A stretch of DNA of 64,000 nucleotides, from positions 558,001 to 622,000 of the forward strand of contig JAJIRX010000648.1 in the NCBI GenBank assembly GCA_023853785.1, given 5' to 3'. Shown here in pieces: positions 12,803-23,378 of this stretch. Numbering within the stretch: position 1 is the first letter of the stretch; every line of letters starts with the position of its first letter. Both the position numbers and the translations under genes were made by a program. Source of the DNA: Psilocybe azurescens. Lineage: Eukaryota; Basidiomycota; Agaricomycetes; Agaricales; Agrocybaceae. Under the pieces are notes generated by a model, which saw only the letters and a program-made list of their open reading frames with translations, ran no database searches and had not been told where the DNA came from.

Positions 12803-13909
12803 TCATGGCGAACCGGGTGTTCTGTTCTTTGGTTGCGATACGACTCGAAAAGCATTTTTAGTGAACAGGTATGAAAACCCACTCCATATGGTGGTAGTTG
12901 CCACGACATATCTAGATCATGCATTTGTTGGCTTATTAGACAAACGAATGATGCACAGACGCACTGTAGAGCCTGGAGGGCAAGTCCCAAGTCAAATGGA
13001 AGAATCGGGTTGACAGTTGTAGCCCCCATGAGCACGAGTTGAAGGGTTGTGTTAACCTGAGGGGCAAGGTTACTTGAGAAGACAGTCGAAGTATGCGCTT
13101 ACCAACCTTGCTAATGTAGGTTGGGCGGACTTCGGCAGAGGGTAGCGAGACGTCCCAGTAACGTGCTAATGTTTTCTGAAAGATTCTATGTTAGGACATC
13201 GTTGCCGCAGTGCGAAGCCGTGATGACGTACTGGAGGGTGCAGGGTTGAATAACGAATATAGAACGCTGAAAGACTGAGAAGCACATCTCTGCCTAGAAT
13301 AATAACAGCGAGAGGTACTAGAGGGTAATTGGCGCGTCATTTGATATTGCTGGAGCGTAAAAGGCCGGATGTGACTTACGAGGAATAAGATCCTGGTGCG
13401 TTAGGGAAACCACCAAGGTTGTCATAAGGATCTTATCGGCGGCAGGATCCAGGACAGTGCCAAGTACAGACGACATTTTATAGCGACGAGCTAGATAGCC
13501 GTCTGCCTTGGAGATGGGTAAATATATGGGATATGTGGTAGGTGTTTGCTGAGCGTACCGCATCTGTCAATCCTGCATAGGCTAACAATCCAGTCGCCAA
13601 ATAGTAGTTCCCGTCGACTATTGACCATGCGAGTACTGGACATGCGCATATACGAGATACTGTAAGGAGATTTGGGAGGGTGTAAATGTTCTCTCGGATC
13701 GCTAACTTCTTTGGAGGATCCGGTAATTGTCCATCGTGTCGGAGACGTGTCGAGGAGAAGGGTCGGACGGTGACGGCTAATCTGGGGCAGCGTAAGGTAT
13801 ACCTAGACCATAGAGATATCTGGCGAAGGCATAGAGAGGGTTTATAGAATAACGAGGTACGGGCAAGCTGTGATATACGGATAGATTGAGTGGAAGTTCT
13901 TTGCAGCAT
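12803..13909 (-). CDS. CRD1: Cardiolipin synthase (CMP-forming), mitochondrial
   Basis: Joins CDP-diacylglycerol and phosphatidylglycerol to make cardiolipin in the mitochondrial inner membrane. Six exons: 13909-13559, 13506-13380, 13317-13232, 13175-13107, 13056-12965, 12911-12803; they give 277 residues in one clean frame. The complete CDP-alcohol phosphatidyltransferase motif D-G-X2-A-R-X8-G-X3-D-X3-D is present (D119, G120, A123, R124, G133, D137, D141). Other family blocks are LPLAVIILGRDVLLSLSAFY, PSAEVRPTYISK and TTTIWSGFSYLF. The N-terminus is rich in Arg/Ser without acidic residues, as expected of a matrix-targeting peptide. The acceptor of exon 2 is AAG and the donor of exon 4 is GTTGGT; both are less common but are needed for the frame. 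Confidence 0.92.
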
Positions 13910-14143
13910 CTTAGGAAATGAAGCGTGGGAACTTGAATAACTTGTGCCCCCGTGCTTACCCAGCCCTTCGTTTGTTCCTTGTTTGCTCCCGTTGGTCCAT
14001 GTTCAAGTTGGTCCTCACTCTCATTCGTTGTCCTTATCATCCTATTGAATCCACGCGAATCGGAATATCTTGGCAAAAATTTTCTTATTGCACGAAATGT
14101 ATAAATAATCTACTCTGCTTCAACCTCTCTACCCTATGGCTGG

Positions 14144-15373
14144 TCAATCAAGCTCGTCGATCTCGAACTCACGAGCGATATACCCTTCACCCTCATCCTC
14201 GCGAATGAACTTGCTTGCGGTTTTTTCGATACCCTTGATAAAAGATCCAAAGCCTGGCTCACGAGCGATGTACTCTTCACCCCCATCCTCGCGAATGAAC
14301 TTGGTTGCGGTTTTGCCGATACCCTTGATAAAAGATCCAAAGCCTGGCTCACGAGCGATGTACTCTTCACCCCCATCCTCGCGAATGAACTTGGTTGCGG
14401 TTTTGCCGATACCCTTGATAAAAGATCCAAAGCCTGGCTCACGAGCGATGTACTCTTCACCCCCATCCTCGCGAATGAACTTGGTTGCGGTTTTGCCGAT
14501 ACCCTTGATAAAAGATCCAAAGCCTGGCTCACGAGCGATGTACTCTTCATCTCCATCCTCGCGAATGAATTTGCTTGCGGTTTTGCCGATTCCCTTGATA
14601 AATGATCCAAAGCCTGGCTCACGAGCGATGTACTCTTCATCCCCATCCTCGCGAATGAACTTGGTTGCGGTTTTGCCGATACCCTTGATAAATGATCCAA
14701 AGCCTGGCTCACGAGCGATGTACTCTTCACCCCCATCCTCGCGAATGAACTTGGTTGCGGTTTTGCCGATACCTTTGATAAAAGATCCAAAGCCTGGCTC
14801 ACGAGCCTCGAGTTCCTCTTCAATGGCGCGGGCCCAGAAATCTTCGTCCTCGAACTCACGGGCAAAGAATTCTTCCTCGTCTTCCCTTCTGAGGAACTTC
14901 CCTGCCACTTTTGTGGCACCCTTGAATATGGCCCCAAAGATCGGCTCCCGGGCGTTGAGCTCATCGAATTCACGTTGGTGAGGCTGGGCGTTGATGGCAG
15001 CAACGCTAGGAACAGAAGGTTATGCCATTGCGCACTGGGATAGTAAGACTAACTCACGTTCCAGCAAAGCCAGCGGCACCGACAATGGCCTTTCCTCCAT
15101 TCTTGATTGCATTGCTGGAGACTTTCCATGGTTCACGGGCATCGAGCTCATTGAATTCGCGTCGCTGAGGCTGGGCGTTTGTAGCAGCGACACCAACCTT
15201 CCTGTGAATTCTAGGGAATCTAAGTTTTCCGCGTGCCCTGATATCAAAGTTTTAGAACAAGCCATTGAGATTGAGTCGCAGGAGAAATAAATTACTTACT
15301 CAAGAACTGGGGCAGCGAATGCGGGAACTGCAACAGCGGCAACGACGATGAGGGAGTTGGTGATTTGGACCAT
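14144..15373 (-). CDS. Secreted precursor with seven near-identical cationic amphipathic repeats
   Basis: A 359-residue protein in three exons (15373-15300, 15201-15058, 15005-14144) with clean GT-AG introns. It begins with a signal peptide (MVQITNSLIVVAAVAVPAFA, then AP). Two diverged units follow, each introduced by RREFNELDAREP or QREFDELNAREP (EPWKVSSNAIKNGGKAIVG and EPIFGAIFKGATKVAGKFLRR). After an acidic spacer come seven copies of a 30-residue unit. Its core is PGFGSFIKGIGKTATKFI: net positive, Gly-broken, helix-forming and two-faced. The cores are separated by acidic linkers such as REDGGEEYIARE. This layout, cationic amphipathic peptides held in acidic propeptides, is known from animal antimicrobial precursors and, in outline, from fungal repeat precursors cleaved by Kex2 such as repellents. 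Only a few dibasic sites exist (QRR, LRR); elsewhere a single Arg would have to be the cleavage mark. Function is inferred only. I do not recognise the family. Confidence 0.82.
14168..14797 (-). repeat. Seven tandem 90-bp coding repeats
   Basis: The units start at 14168, 14258, 14348, 14438, 14528, 14618 and 14708. Each is exactly 90 bp and encodes 30 residues. Central copies are almost identical even at silent positions. The copy nearest the stop codon (14168-14257) differs most. The period is a multiple of three and lacks stops, so several frames on both strands stay open; only the minus frame joined to the signal peptide makes sense. Confidence 0.95.
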
Positions 15374-15509
15374 GATAACGATAGTATAAATTTAGGTAGT
15401 AGATTGGTTTTTTGTTGTAGAGGTCGCGTGCAACGCTAAGCTCGAGTGTGAGACTTGTAAAATAGAAGTGGGGTGAGACCAGCTGAAGAATCGAAGTGAT
15501 TCTATCACC

Positions 15510-15517
15510 CTTTTATA
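15510..15517 (-). promoter_or_regulatory. TATA box of the secreted-repeat gene
   Basis: The minus strand reads GATATAAAAGGG, a textbook TATAAAAG box, 137 bp upstream of the ATG at 15373. Such a strong box fits a highly expressed or inducible gene, but the distance leaves room for a long 5' UTR. Confidence 0.55.
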
Positions 15518-15827
15518 TCTCAAAGACTCCTGCATCGTTGTAATAGTTTTTACTTACTTTCAAAATCACCGCTCACGCCTAACGACAAAGCGCGCATGCT
15601 GTTTTAGTGCGCCGCCTTACTGATAATTGATATGGATCAATTGTCGTAACGTATGTGAGAGTGGATTGCGGTGTTAACAAATAAATGTCATAACATGCGA
15701 ACATCACTAAAATCTCTAATCTCATCTCATGTCGTCGTAGTATTTTTGGACTCTCAGGAGTAACAACTTTCGGCTTTGGGGTAAACTGGCAACCAAACAT
15801 ATGTAGGTGAGTTACATCCAGCCAGAT

Positions 15828-16219
15828 CAGTGTTGGACTTAACCCTTAAACGTTAATAACGTTTAAGGGTTAATAACATGTTAATGTTAAGGCTTAACAT
15901 CAGTGAAAGCAGATTCTAAGCCTTAATTAAGCCCTAAGATATGACACACTAATGCTGATCACGCCACGGATGTGCATGGACTCAATGCAAAGGCATAAAG
16001 TATGTACAGAGGAAGGTCTATTGACGGAATTACTAGCAGATGAAGAGGCATACGAGGCCAGGATACCTGATGATGGGGGAACTGGGGGATCAGGCAATGA
16101 TTTTGATGGTTGATAATGAATTTCCTTTTGGCCGAAACCTTAATAACACTTAAGATTGAAGTCTTATTTAAGGCTTAACAACAATTTTGGGGTTAATAAC
16201 CCCTTAAGACCCAACACTG
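15828..16219 (+). mobile_element. Non-autonomous hAT-like element
   Basis: The ends are CAGTGTTGGACTTAA and its reverse-complement partner CAGTGTTGGGTCTTAA, flanked by AGCCAGAT (15820-15827) and AGTCAGAT (16220-16227), an 8-bp target duplication with one mismatch. Eight-base duplications and CAGTGTTGG-type ends are hAT features. Inside is a short frame from ATG GAC TCA near 15977 to a TGA near 16111. It encodes about 45 residues ending ARIPDDGGTGGSGNDFDG, which could be the tail of a deleted hAT transposase; that origin is inference. Confidence 0.75.
15841..15871. repeat. Perfect 31-bp palindrome in the hAT-like element
   Basis: Two 15-bp arms (AACCCTTAAACGTTA and its complement) around a single central A, just inside the left terminal repeat. 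A second, shorter palindrome (GGGGTTA-A-TAACCCC) lies near 16189-16204 inside the right end. Sub-terminal palindromes of this sort may be transposase-binding or hairpin sequences. Confidence 0.85.
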
Positions 16220-17516
16220 AGTCAGATATTCTTGAAACTAAAAGATGCCCTGCCATCGCACTCCAAAGCATTGTGATGTGTGCAACTGAGTTTCTACTAC
16301 GGATCTTACTCCGGGTCCTTTTGAAACTCTGTATGTATTTTAATGAGTTAAATTGATTGGTTACTACTTAATTCTCATGATTTAACGAGCAGGAGCGCCG
16401 GAACATATTTTGCATGTTGGTTCGCAATACAACGTCTTTATTATTATTGAGATTGTGCTAAAAAAATCTCTCAGGGAGTTGGATGTCAGGTTAGACATCA
16501 TATTTAGTATGTAATATATCTACACTGAATTCTGAAAGGTTTAGGAATGCCATGCCTTCGATTTGCGGATTACTAACTGCTATAAATGGTAATTCAAGTC
16601 CTTTTGGACACATCAAAATAGATCCTAAAAATAACTCGGGTATCACGGGCACGCATAGTACTTAGGACATGCCTTTACAATGCGTAGCCTTACACAAAAA
16701 GCTGTCGTGCTAAGTACTTGATGTATGATCAAATAAACTGTTACAATTAAATCGCACAAAACCCCAGCAATGAACAACTTAACGAGCGTGATGGAGGCTA
16801 TGTTTCCCAGCATGCACTGCAACCACTACTACGCAGTCGTTGTGTGAGAAATGTAAAAGTTTACCTATGTCCTCAGCTGCACGAGGCCCTCGACCACGGA
16901 TGTCTACCCGAGTAGTTTATATTAAGAAAGATGAAAGCCCGTCGTCACAGGGCTTACTGAGACCCATTCGGAAAATGACAAGACCACGATATATCGATTC
17001 AAGACTGACTAGGTTACAGATGTGTACGATGCGTAAAGAAAGAGAATAGCGGGAGTCGCTATTTAAGGAAAAGGTTGGAGATAGTGGTCACGTGTATGTA
17101 GATGTAAGAAAATAAGATAATACGAAAACTGGGGCGCCAGGCTTACAACAGGAATCAACTTCAACAGAGATTTCAACAGATCAATGAGATTTCTACATAG
17201 CAAGCAGTGCCACTATATGAGGTATTGACGGGTGTAACATAGATTAATAGACCAATTATAACACGGATCAAGAAAAGACCTGTGTTACTGCAAGCATTTG
17301 ATAGTTGAATCTAGACAGCTCTGGGGTTTCTACTAATTCTGCATCTGGCAACCAAGTACAATAGACAGTTCTATGATAGAATATGTTACCTACTCGTCTA
17401 GATACAGCACGTCATTCTATTTCCGCGCAACTGTGCTTTGTGTTCGGTGTCCCAAAGTCGCTATCTAACAGTGATGGACACTTTTAAGTCACGATTGGCG
17501 CCTGATGACGAATACC

Positions 17517-18773
17517 TATGGAAACCCGGACTGTCAAGCTTCGAAAAGTTTCGCCAAACACATCACGGCGAGTGATGCCGGTCTTTGACCATATGCAAAC
17601 ACTATATTTAGGTTATCAGGACCCCCAAAACCTGTGGATGATATACTGCATTGGATAAAACTCCAACTATCAGCACAAGCTACTTATGGGATATGGAGCA
17701 CAACCATCGGAATATGTTTCTTTAGTAGCATTACCATAAATAAAGTGGTTCAACAGTTCGCACATAACACGTGCAGGTACCCCCATCTCAGGTATCCCAC
17801 TTCTTGGAGGTATCCTCGTTCGATCTTCCGAATTTGAATCATGCCAAAGGATGAAATTAAAAGGAGTGTAAATACATTGGAATTTCATGTTTCCCTAATT
17901 TATTGTGGCTACACAACACGTTGAATGGTGAATTTCCGCAGTCAGAATTTAGCCCATAAGAACTCCAGTTTTCCTTCTAGGTTTACATGAAATTTATTGT
18001 AATTTTTTTAGGTTATATTTTGTTACACCTTAAAATTGACAGTAAAAATGTTTTCGTAGAAAACGGTTGATATTTGACTTCAAGAAAACGCGACAAAAGC
18101 TGCAATTGCGTGAAGTAACATTGACCAACACACTGACTCAGCAAACCAAATCGGTGTATGGCTAAGTGTTGCAGCGCGCTCCCCTGCACGCTTGTGCTCC
18201 TTAGAGGCATGCCCATGCTCGATTGAATGATTTTGATGAATTTGACTCTAGCTCTGGCATATTTTTAAGGACACTGAGACTTGTATGAATGTGTACTCGT
18301 ACCGGCAGCAACACTGGAATAGAAACGGTCTGTAATTGGTTACAATAAGTGTTTCCAAAAAAGACACTATTTATCACTTTCCAAAGTATTGGCTGGGTCA
18401 ATTTCATTGAAATAAGTTTTAATTAAAAGATATGATAGTATTGATCAATTCTTAATACAATTTTTGACCGTAGGTAATTACTGGTGAATGCAATAATTGT
18501 ATCAAAGCAAACGAGAAATCAGCAGTCACTAGTGTCCGGATTTGGCAATCGTGTGAGCGAAGATCAGGCAAGTTGCATAACATGTTCGTAAATGTCTTCG
18601 GGTCAGGTCTTCCTTCAACCGCTGGTGGAAAAATATTATTTTAATATAACATCTGCAGGTTTCTGAGGTCCTAACGACCTAAATACAATGTTCACGTGCC
18701 ATCAAACATCGGCATAGCTAGCCGCTATGTGTTTGGCAAAACCTTCTGAAGCTTGACAGTCCGGGTTTCCATA
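17517..18773. mobile_element. 1.26 kb inverted-repeat element of unassigned superfamily
   Basis: About 75 bp at 17517-17591 reappear inverted at about 18699-18773. Both ends start TATGGAAACCCGGACTGTCA, with scattered mismatches further in. The 6-mer AATACC abuts both ends (17511-17516 and 18774-18779), suggesting a 6-bp target duplication; a TA duplication with ends TGGAAACC is the alternative. No coding frame is seen inside, so the element depends on a partner elsewhere. Confidence 0.75.
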
Positions 18774-19358
18774 AATACCTGGTTGGTGAGAGTTAAAAGA
18801 GATCAAAGATGGATGCTAGGATATGCATGGTGTCCTACTACTCCACAACGTCTGCTATTGTGGATAGGTGGATTCTGTCGTTCTTTACGCTTTCAATTGA
18901 TGGGGCGTGAGTGGAATCCTCCTACAAGACACCCAAGGACCAGCTTTCATAAAAATAGCAACGCAGATATCGGCAGCGTTTTTGCAATTAACCGAAATGT
19001 TCCATGTTTATTTATCTTACGCGGGGTTTCCTTCTAAATCCTTCTGACTGCTGCTCTCATTAGCTCGACCTTGTGTCTGATACTCTCAGCGCATTCGTAT
19101 CATATATCCTTGGGACTGAAGCAGAGATGAAACAAATGCCACTGATTATCGGTGATGCCACTGTGGAAGACTCGTGGACCATTTCGAGAATCTCCGTAAA
19201 GTGATAACGAAGCACGCTAGGGTTGAACTAGGAAAAATTTCAAGGTGCTAATGATTATAATAATTAATCTCGAAACCCATCTAGCTGGACAGATTTCAAC
19301 ATTGGTATATATAGATTAATATCCGGGGATGAGCTTCGCCCATCAAAGACACGAGTTA

Positions 19359-20289
19359 TTATCGTGTTTTTGCTTTATTCGCCTTCTTCCCTTGTGCTTC
19401 CCATTCTCTTCTCCATCGCAGCCATTCACCTTCTCGTCCTCCATCAGCCCATACAGCCCAGCCGTCGCGTATCTGCAGCCATACAACGACAGGATTGTTA
19501 AGGAACCATGTTTTTAGTCTTCCTAGCGAGGAGTTTGGGTATCGTGTAGGAATGGCCTCGGACAAGACGTATACAGATAGCCCTAGAGCGGTCCCTATGG
19601 CCTGCCCCCAGAATATTTGATGGGCACTGTGGTATCCAAGATAGTACCTGTGGGCCTTGTTCAGTATATCCTTATCAAACGAAGACACTAACATAACGCA
19701 CCGCGAATATGCAACGAGCCCTGCCCATCCCAACAGAGCAGAGTATACAATTATACGCAAGAGAAGGTCAATGATCTTTGACCCAGTAGAAGAGAATCGG
19801 TGCCTAAAATAAAGGTGGGCCATCAAAAGACGCGAAGTAAGCCATGTATTGGCTGTGAGATGAAGGAAATCCGTATCCGTTCCCAATGCTATCTACCGAT
19901 ACACAGGTGAGACAAGTACTGAGTATAGATACAGCACGTACCTATCGGTCTTTCCTGTTTGATAATGCGTTTTATGATCCAGTTGAGCAGCTCGCCTGCA
20001 AACTGGCCTGTCCACATAACGATTATGATGAATTCGCGTGTCTGTACAGCTAATGCAGCATACGATGCCTACAAAGAGGAATGTGAGGCAAATGTCGTAC
20101 ACCTCGTTGACCACTCACCATCAAAAGAATTGGGCTCAGAGTTACAAGTGCCAGAGCAAGTGAAAAATAGGATGAATCATCATCTAACAATCTGCACTGT
20201 AAATCTAGCACGAAAATTAAATCAGATTCACAAGAGAACGCACACAATACATGGGTGAGGTCTAAAGATGCTCGCGGGCCGTCGCTCAT
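19359..20289 (-). CDS. CAX4: Dolichyldiphosphatase (PAP2 family), frameshifted as read
   Basis: Removes a phosphate from dolichyl diphosphate on the ER luminal side, recycling the N-glycosylation carrier. Five exons: 20289-20246, 20191-20119, 20068-19942, 19892-19702, 19647-19359. All three PAP2 motifs are visible: K-X6-RP (KRIIKQERP), PSSHS in GYGFPSSHSQ, and SR-X5-H (SRYYLGYH). Several hydrophobic spans (SLALALVTLSPILLM, FIIIVMWTGQFAGELLNW, IIVYSALLGWAGLVAY) fit a polytopic membrane protein. In exon 4 the frame slips at the T run at 19825-19828 (four T where three or six are needed), between the second and third motifs. No GT-AG intron can explain it. A single-copy enzyme of this importance is unlikely to be lost, so assembly error is preferred. 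ATG 20289 gives the usual start MSDGPRASLDLTHV. Confidence 0.9.
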
Positions 20290-21256
20290 TCTTTCCAACT
20301 CTTCCTTGAGCTTGTGAATAGGGGAGCTGAAGAAGCGTCACTAACTCAGTGCTGCGAGCAGGAGCTGTGCCCAAGTTGGACTCGGAGGTGAGCGTAAACC
20401 TATTCCCACGCTTGCATATTTATATAAGTGTGGCGGTGTTACTTTTCTTATTTTTACTTTATTTTTTGAATCAGTTTATTGACGTGCAAGAAGCAGTCAG
20501 AGTGCTAAGACACACGGGTGCAAAGAAGCGCCGCCCTACGCTAAAGTATCTACTACGTCTCAGTTCTCCGAGTGTGGCGGACTTGGGTATCTAACTGTCC
20601 ATGTGTGTGTAGGCAGTGTTACTTTCGCTCTTTCGCGACCTCCAAACCGTTAAACGAGCCTCAGGTTCCATTGTTGTTGTTGAGTGTCCATGAGTCACAC
20701 ATGCATGTTGCTGACGCTCTTCAAGGGGCTGTGTTTCTCAGGGTGACTGCATCTATGTACTGTCTGTGAGTCAATTTCTTCCATCTCCTAAGTATTAATC
20801 TGTGAACGTGTTGTACTAGATCCGGGGATATCATTTCAAAAATCGTTGCCTGCAGGCAACTCAAGTCTTAAAGACGATCGACTGCAACCCCCATCTCCTA
20901 CAAGCATTAGAACTCCTAAAATTTGTGCAAGAAGCCAGGCTTCCGTGATGGTACAGGACATTGGAAACCCCACGGACGATCAAATGGAAGGTTGAAATGA
21001 CTCGGGCGCCTTGCACGCCTCTTTGTGAGTTCATCCGGAACCGCCTCCAGGCGCTCCATTAGCTCATGACTGCTCCTGAGTAATCGGCAAATCGATGAAA
21101 GCTTCTGGTTCCGCTGTATTTAAAGGCCTGCCTGCATTTCTGGTTCTTCCTTCCCCGACCCTCCTCTGGGTAACGGCAACGATGGCCACACCTCTTCTCC
21201 TTGCCCAGCAAATTTTCTCTGCGGTCAGCACAAGCGGCGTCTCCAATCAACACGAT
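20290..21256. other. Divergent promoter region CAX4 / BCS1-like
   Basis: About 970 bp with no recognisable gene. The open frame of the BCS1-like gene continues upstream to 21095, so its true start may lie inside this stretch. Confidence 0.5.
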
Positions 21257-23378
21257 ATGTCAGGATGTGCCAACATCACTGCTTCCAATGCAACTCTTGT
21301 GCCAAATCAAGCCCAGGCGGCTGGGTTCCCTACTGATATTTCCTCTTTGATCACCTTTCTGGTGTCATTTTCTGCTTTGCGCGACTGGCTCAAACTTATC
21401 ATCTTTGGAAGTGCTTTGGAGACCTGTAGACGCCTATGTTTACATTTTTACACCAAGATCTACAATTCATTCTTCATTACTGCTAGATTCGAAGAAGATG
21501 ATTCCAGTTATGGTGAGTGCAAACATGGAGTTGTCGGAGACAAAAATACATTCTAATATTTTAAAAATGGTCTAGATTGGATGATGGTTTGGCTTTCTAA
21601 GCAGCCTTCATGGAGTGAGTTCCTTGTTCACCGGAAACATAACCAACCACTCATATTCGAATCTGTCTATAGAAACTGCTCGAGATGTTCAAATCAGCAC
21701 ACGCACATTCAACCTCAACTCGAATGCCGTCTTGATTGAAGGAGAAAATGAGGACCCTAGTTCTGTTGTCAGTGGAAACCGACAGCTAGCATATCTTCCC
21801 TCAGAATCTACTGTACACTCCTTCTGGTACAAGCGACGTTGGGTTCGTGTATCCCGGACAATCAGACAGGGTTATTACAATCGCCGCGAAGAGGTCCTCG
21901 AACTCTGGTACGTTATCTTGGTTATCAAAGTTCGTGATTACTCATGCCATATTTTCGTATATAGCATCTTGTCCACGAAACATCATGTTCTAAACGAGCT
22001 TTTGATCGAGGCAAAGAAAACATACCAGGAGGCTCAAGAAAACACAATTTCTATCTATAATTCCGATTCCCACAATAACTGGAACCACATCGCTTCCCGT
22101 CCTAAACGTCCTTTGACCTCAATTGTCTTGGACCCTGGCATCAAGGATCTGCTCATTGACGATGCTCGAGACTTCCTGGCAAGCAAGTCTTGGTACTCTG
22201 CTAGAGGCATTCCTTTCCGTAGAGGTTATCTCCTTGTACGTCCTCTCTGCCTCGTGTACGGCATATCGGAAGATTGAACTAAATTTATTTTTTTCTAGTA
22301 TGGTGCCCCTGGCTCTGGTAAAACTAGTATCATCCATAGTTTAGCTGGTGAACTTGGGCTAGATGTTTATATAATTTCCCTTTCTCGATCTCTCTTGGAC
22401 GACACTGCTCTGGGTGAACTGATTTCCGAACTACCTGGTATGTCTCAATTCACCATGTTTATGTGGACACTTTGATTTATCCTATTTATATTAGAAAAAT
22501 GCATTGCTCTAATGGAGGATATTGATGCTGCTTTCAGTCAGACCTTGAACCGCGACTTAGAAGCTGAAGAAACTGGAGAAAAGTCGGAAAAGAACGGCGA
22601 GCAGCAGAATCAAGGCATTTCCCCACCACCACCACCTCCTACTAGCAGGATTACTCTCAGCGGTCTTCTCAACGCACTTGACGGCGTAGGAGCACAGGAA
22701 GGTCGCATCCTGTTTGCAACCACAAACAAATATTCTGCTCTCGATCCAGCCTTGTGCCGACCTGGACGCATGGACATCCACATTCACTTCAAACTCGCGA
22801 GCAAATACCAGGCACGAGAACTTTATCGATGCTTCTACCTTCCTGACTCTGAGGCTAAAGAATTTGAGGCAAAGACAAAGAAGGCGACCGAGAAAGAGGC
22901 CGCCGATGATTCAGGATATACCTCAGTAGACGAGAAGACTGCTCTGGTTCCTTCATCGTCGTCATCTGACGCCGGCTCTATAACTGTTGTATCTGGGGGT
23001 CCCGAACCTGTCACTTTCAACGGCAGTTCACACCGCTCTCGTGGACCCCAACTCTCTCCGGCCAAGGTAGCTGATCTCGCCGCACAGTTCGCTGAGGCCA
23101 TTCCTGAACGCGAGTTCTCTATGGCAGCTCTTCAAGGCTACCTCATGGCCTACAAGGTCCGCCCATTCGAGGCTATCAAGGATGCTCGTGCTTGGGTAGA
23201 AAAAGAGCGCCAGGAGGTCGCGAAGAAGGCTGCAAAGGCCGGCAAGGTCGCTGCGACATCCTCTTCCACTGAGCTCGCCACTACTCGAGCTTCTGCCTAT
23301 TCCAGTCGCGGTCGGGGCTCGCGCGGTCGGGGCTCGGGTAGCCGTGGTGGGAGGCGCGGTGGCTACTACACTGATTAA
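21257..23378 (+). CDS. BCS1-like AAA ATPase with RGG-type tail
   Basis: A membrane-anchored AAA ATPase of the BCS1 family; yeast Bcs1 inserts the Rieske protein into mitochondrial complex III, but agarics carry many paralogues of unknown role. Six exons: 21257-21512, 21576-21614, 21673-21907, 21965-22235, 22299-22437, 22495-23378; 607 residues in a continuous frame. Visible are a hydrophobic segment (SSLITFLVSFSALRDWLKL) in the N-terminal BCS1 region, Walker A YGAPGSGKTS (about 268-277), Walker B IALMEDIDAAF and the sensor region FATTNKYSALDPALCRPGRMD. Two insertions are unusual: a proline run in the ATPase domain and an acidic/Ser-rich stretch after it. The C-terminus ends in RGRGSRGRGSGSRGGRRGGY. 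ATG 21257 matches the family start; ATGs at 21095 and 21182 are in the same frame. Confidence 0.88.

Larger units (their letters stand above)
15374..19358. other. 4 kb gene-free, AT-rich stretch with two transposons
   Basis: Between the secreted-repeat gene and CAX4 no protein family was recognised. The stretch holds the promoter of the secreted-repeat gene (up to about 15520), a hAT-like element (15828-16219) and a 1.26 kb inverted-repeat element (17517-18773). The remainder is AT-rich without clear signals. Confidence 0.6.

Noticed and set aside
14134..15003. Long open frames on both strands over the 90-bp repeats (plus 14136-14981 and a second minus frame)
   Set aside because: They are open only because the stop-free repeat has a period divisible by three. 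They lack a signal peptide, family likeness and splice continuity; the other minus frame joins the signal peptide cleanly.
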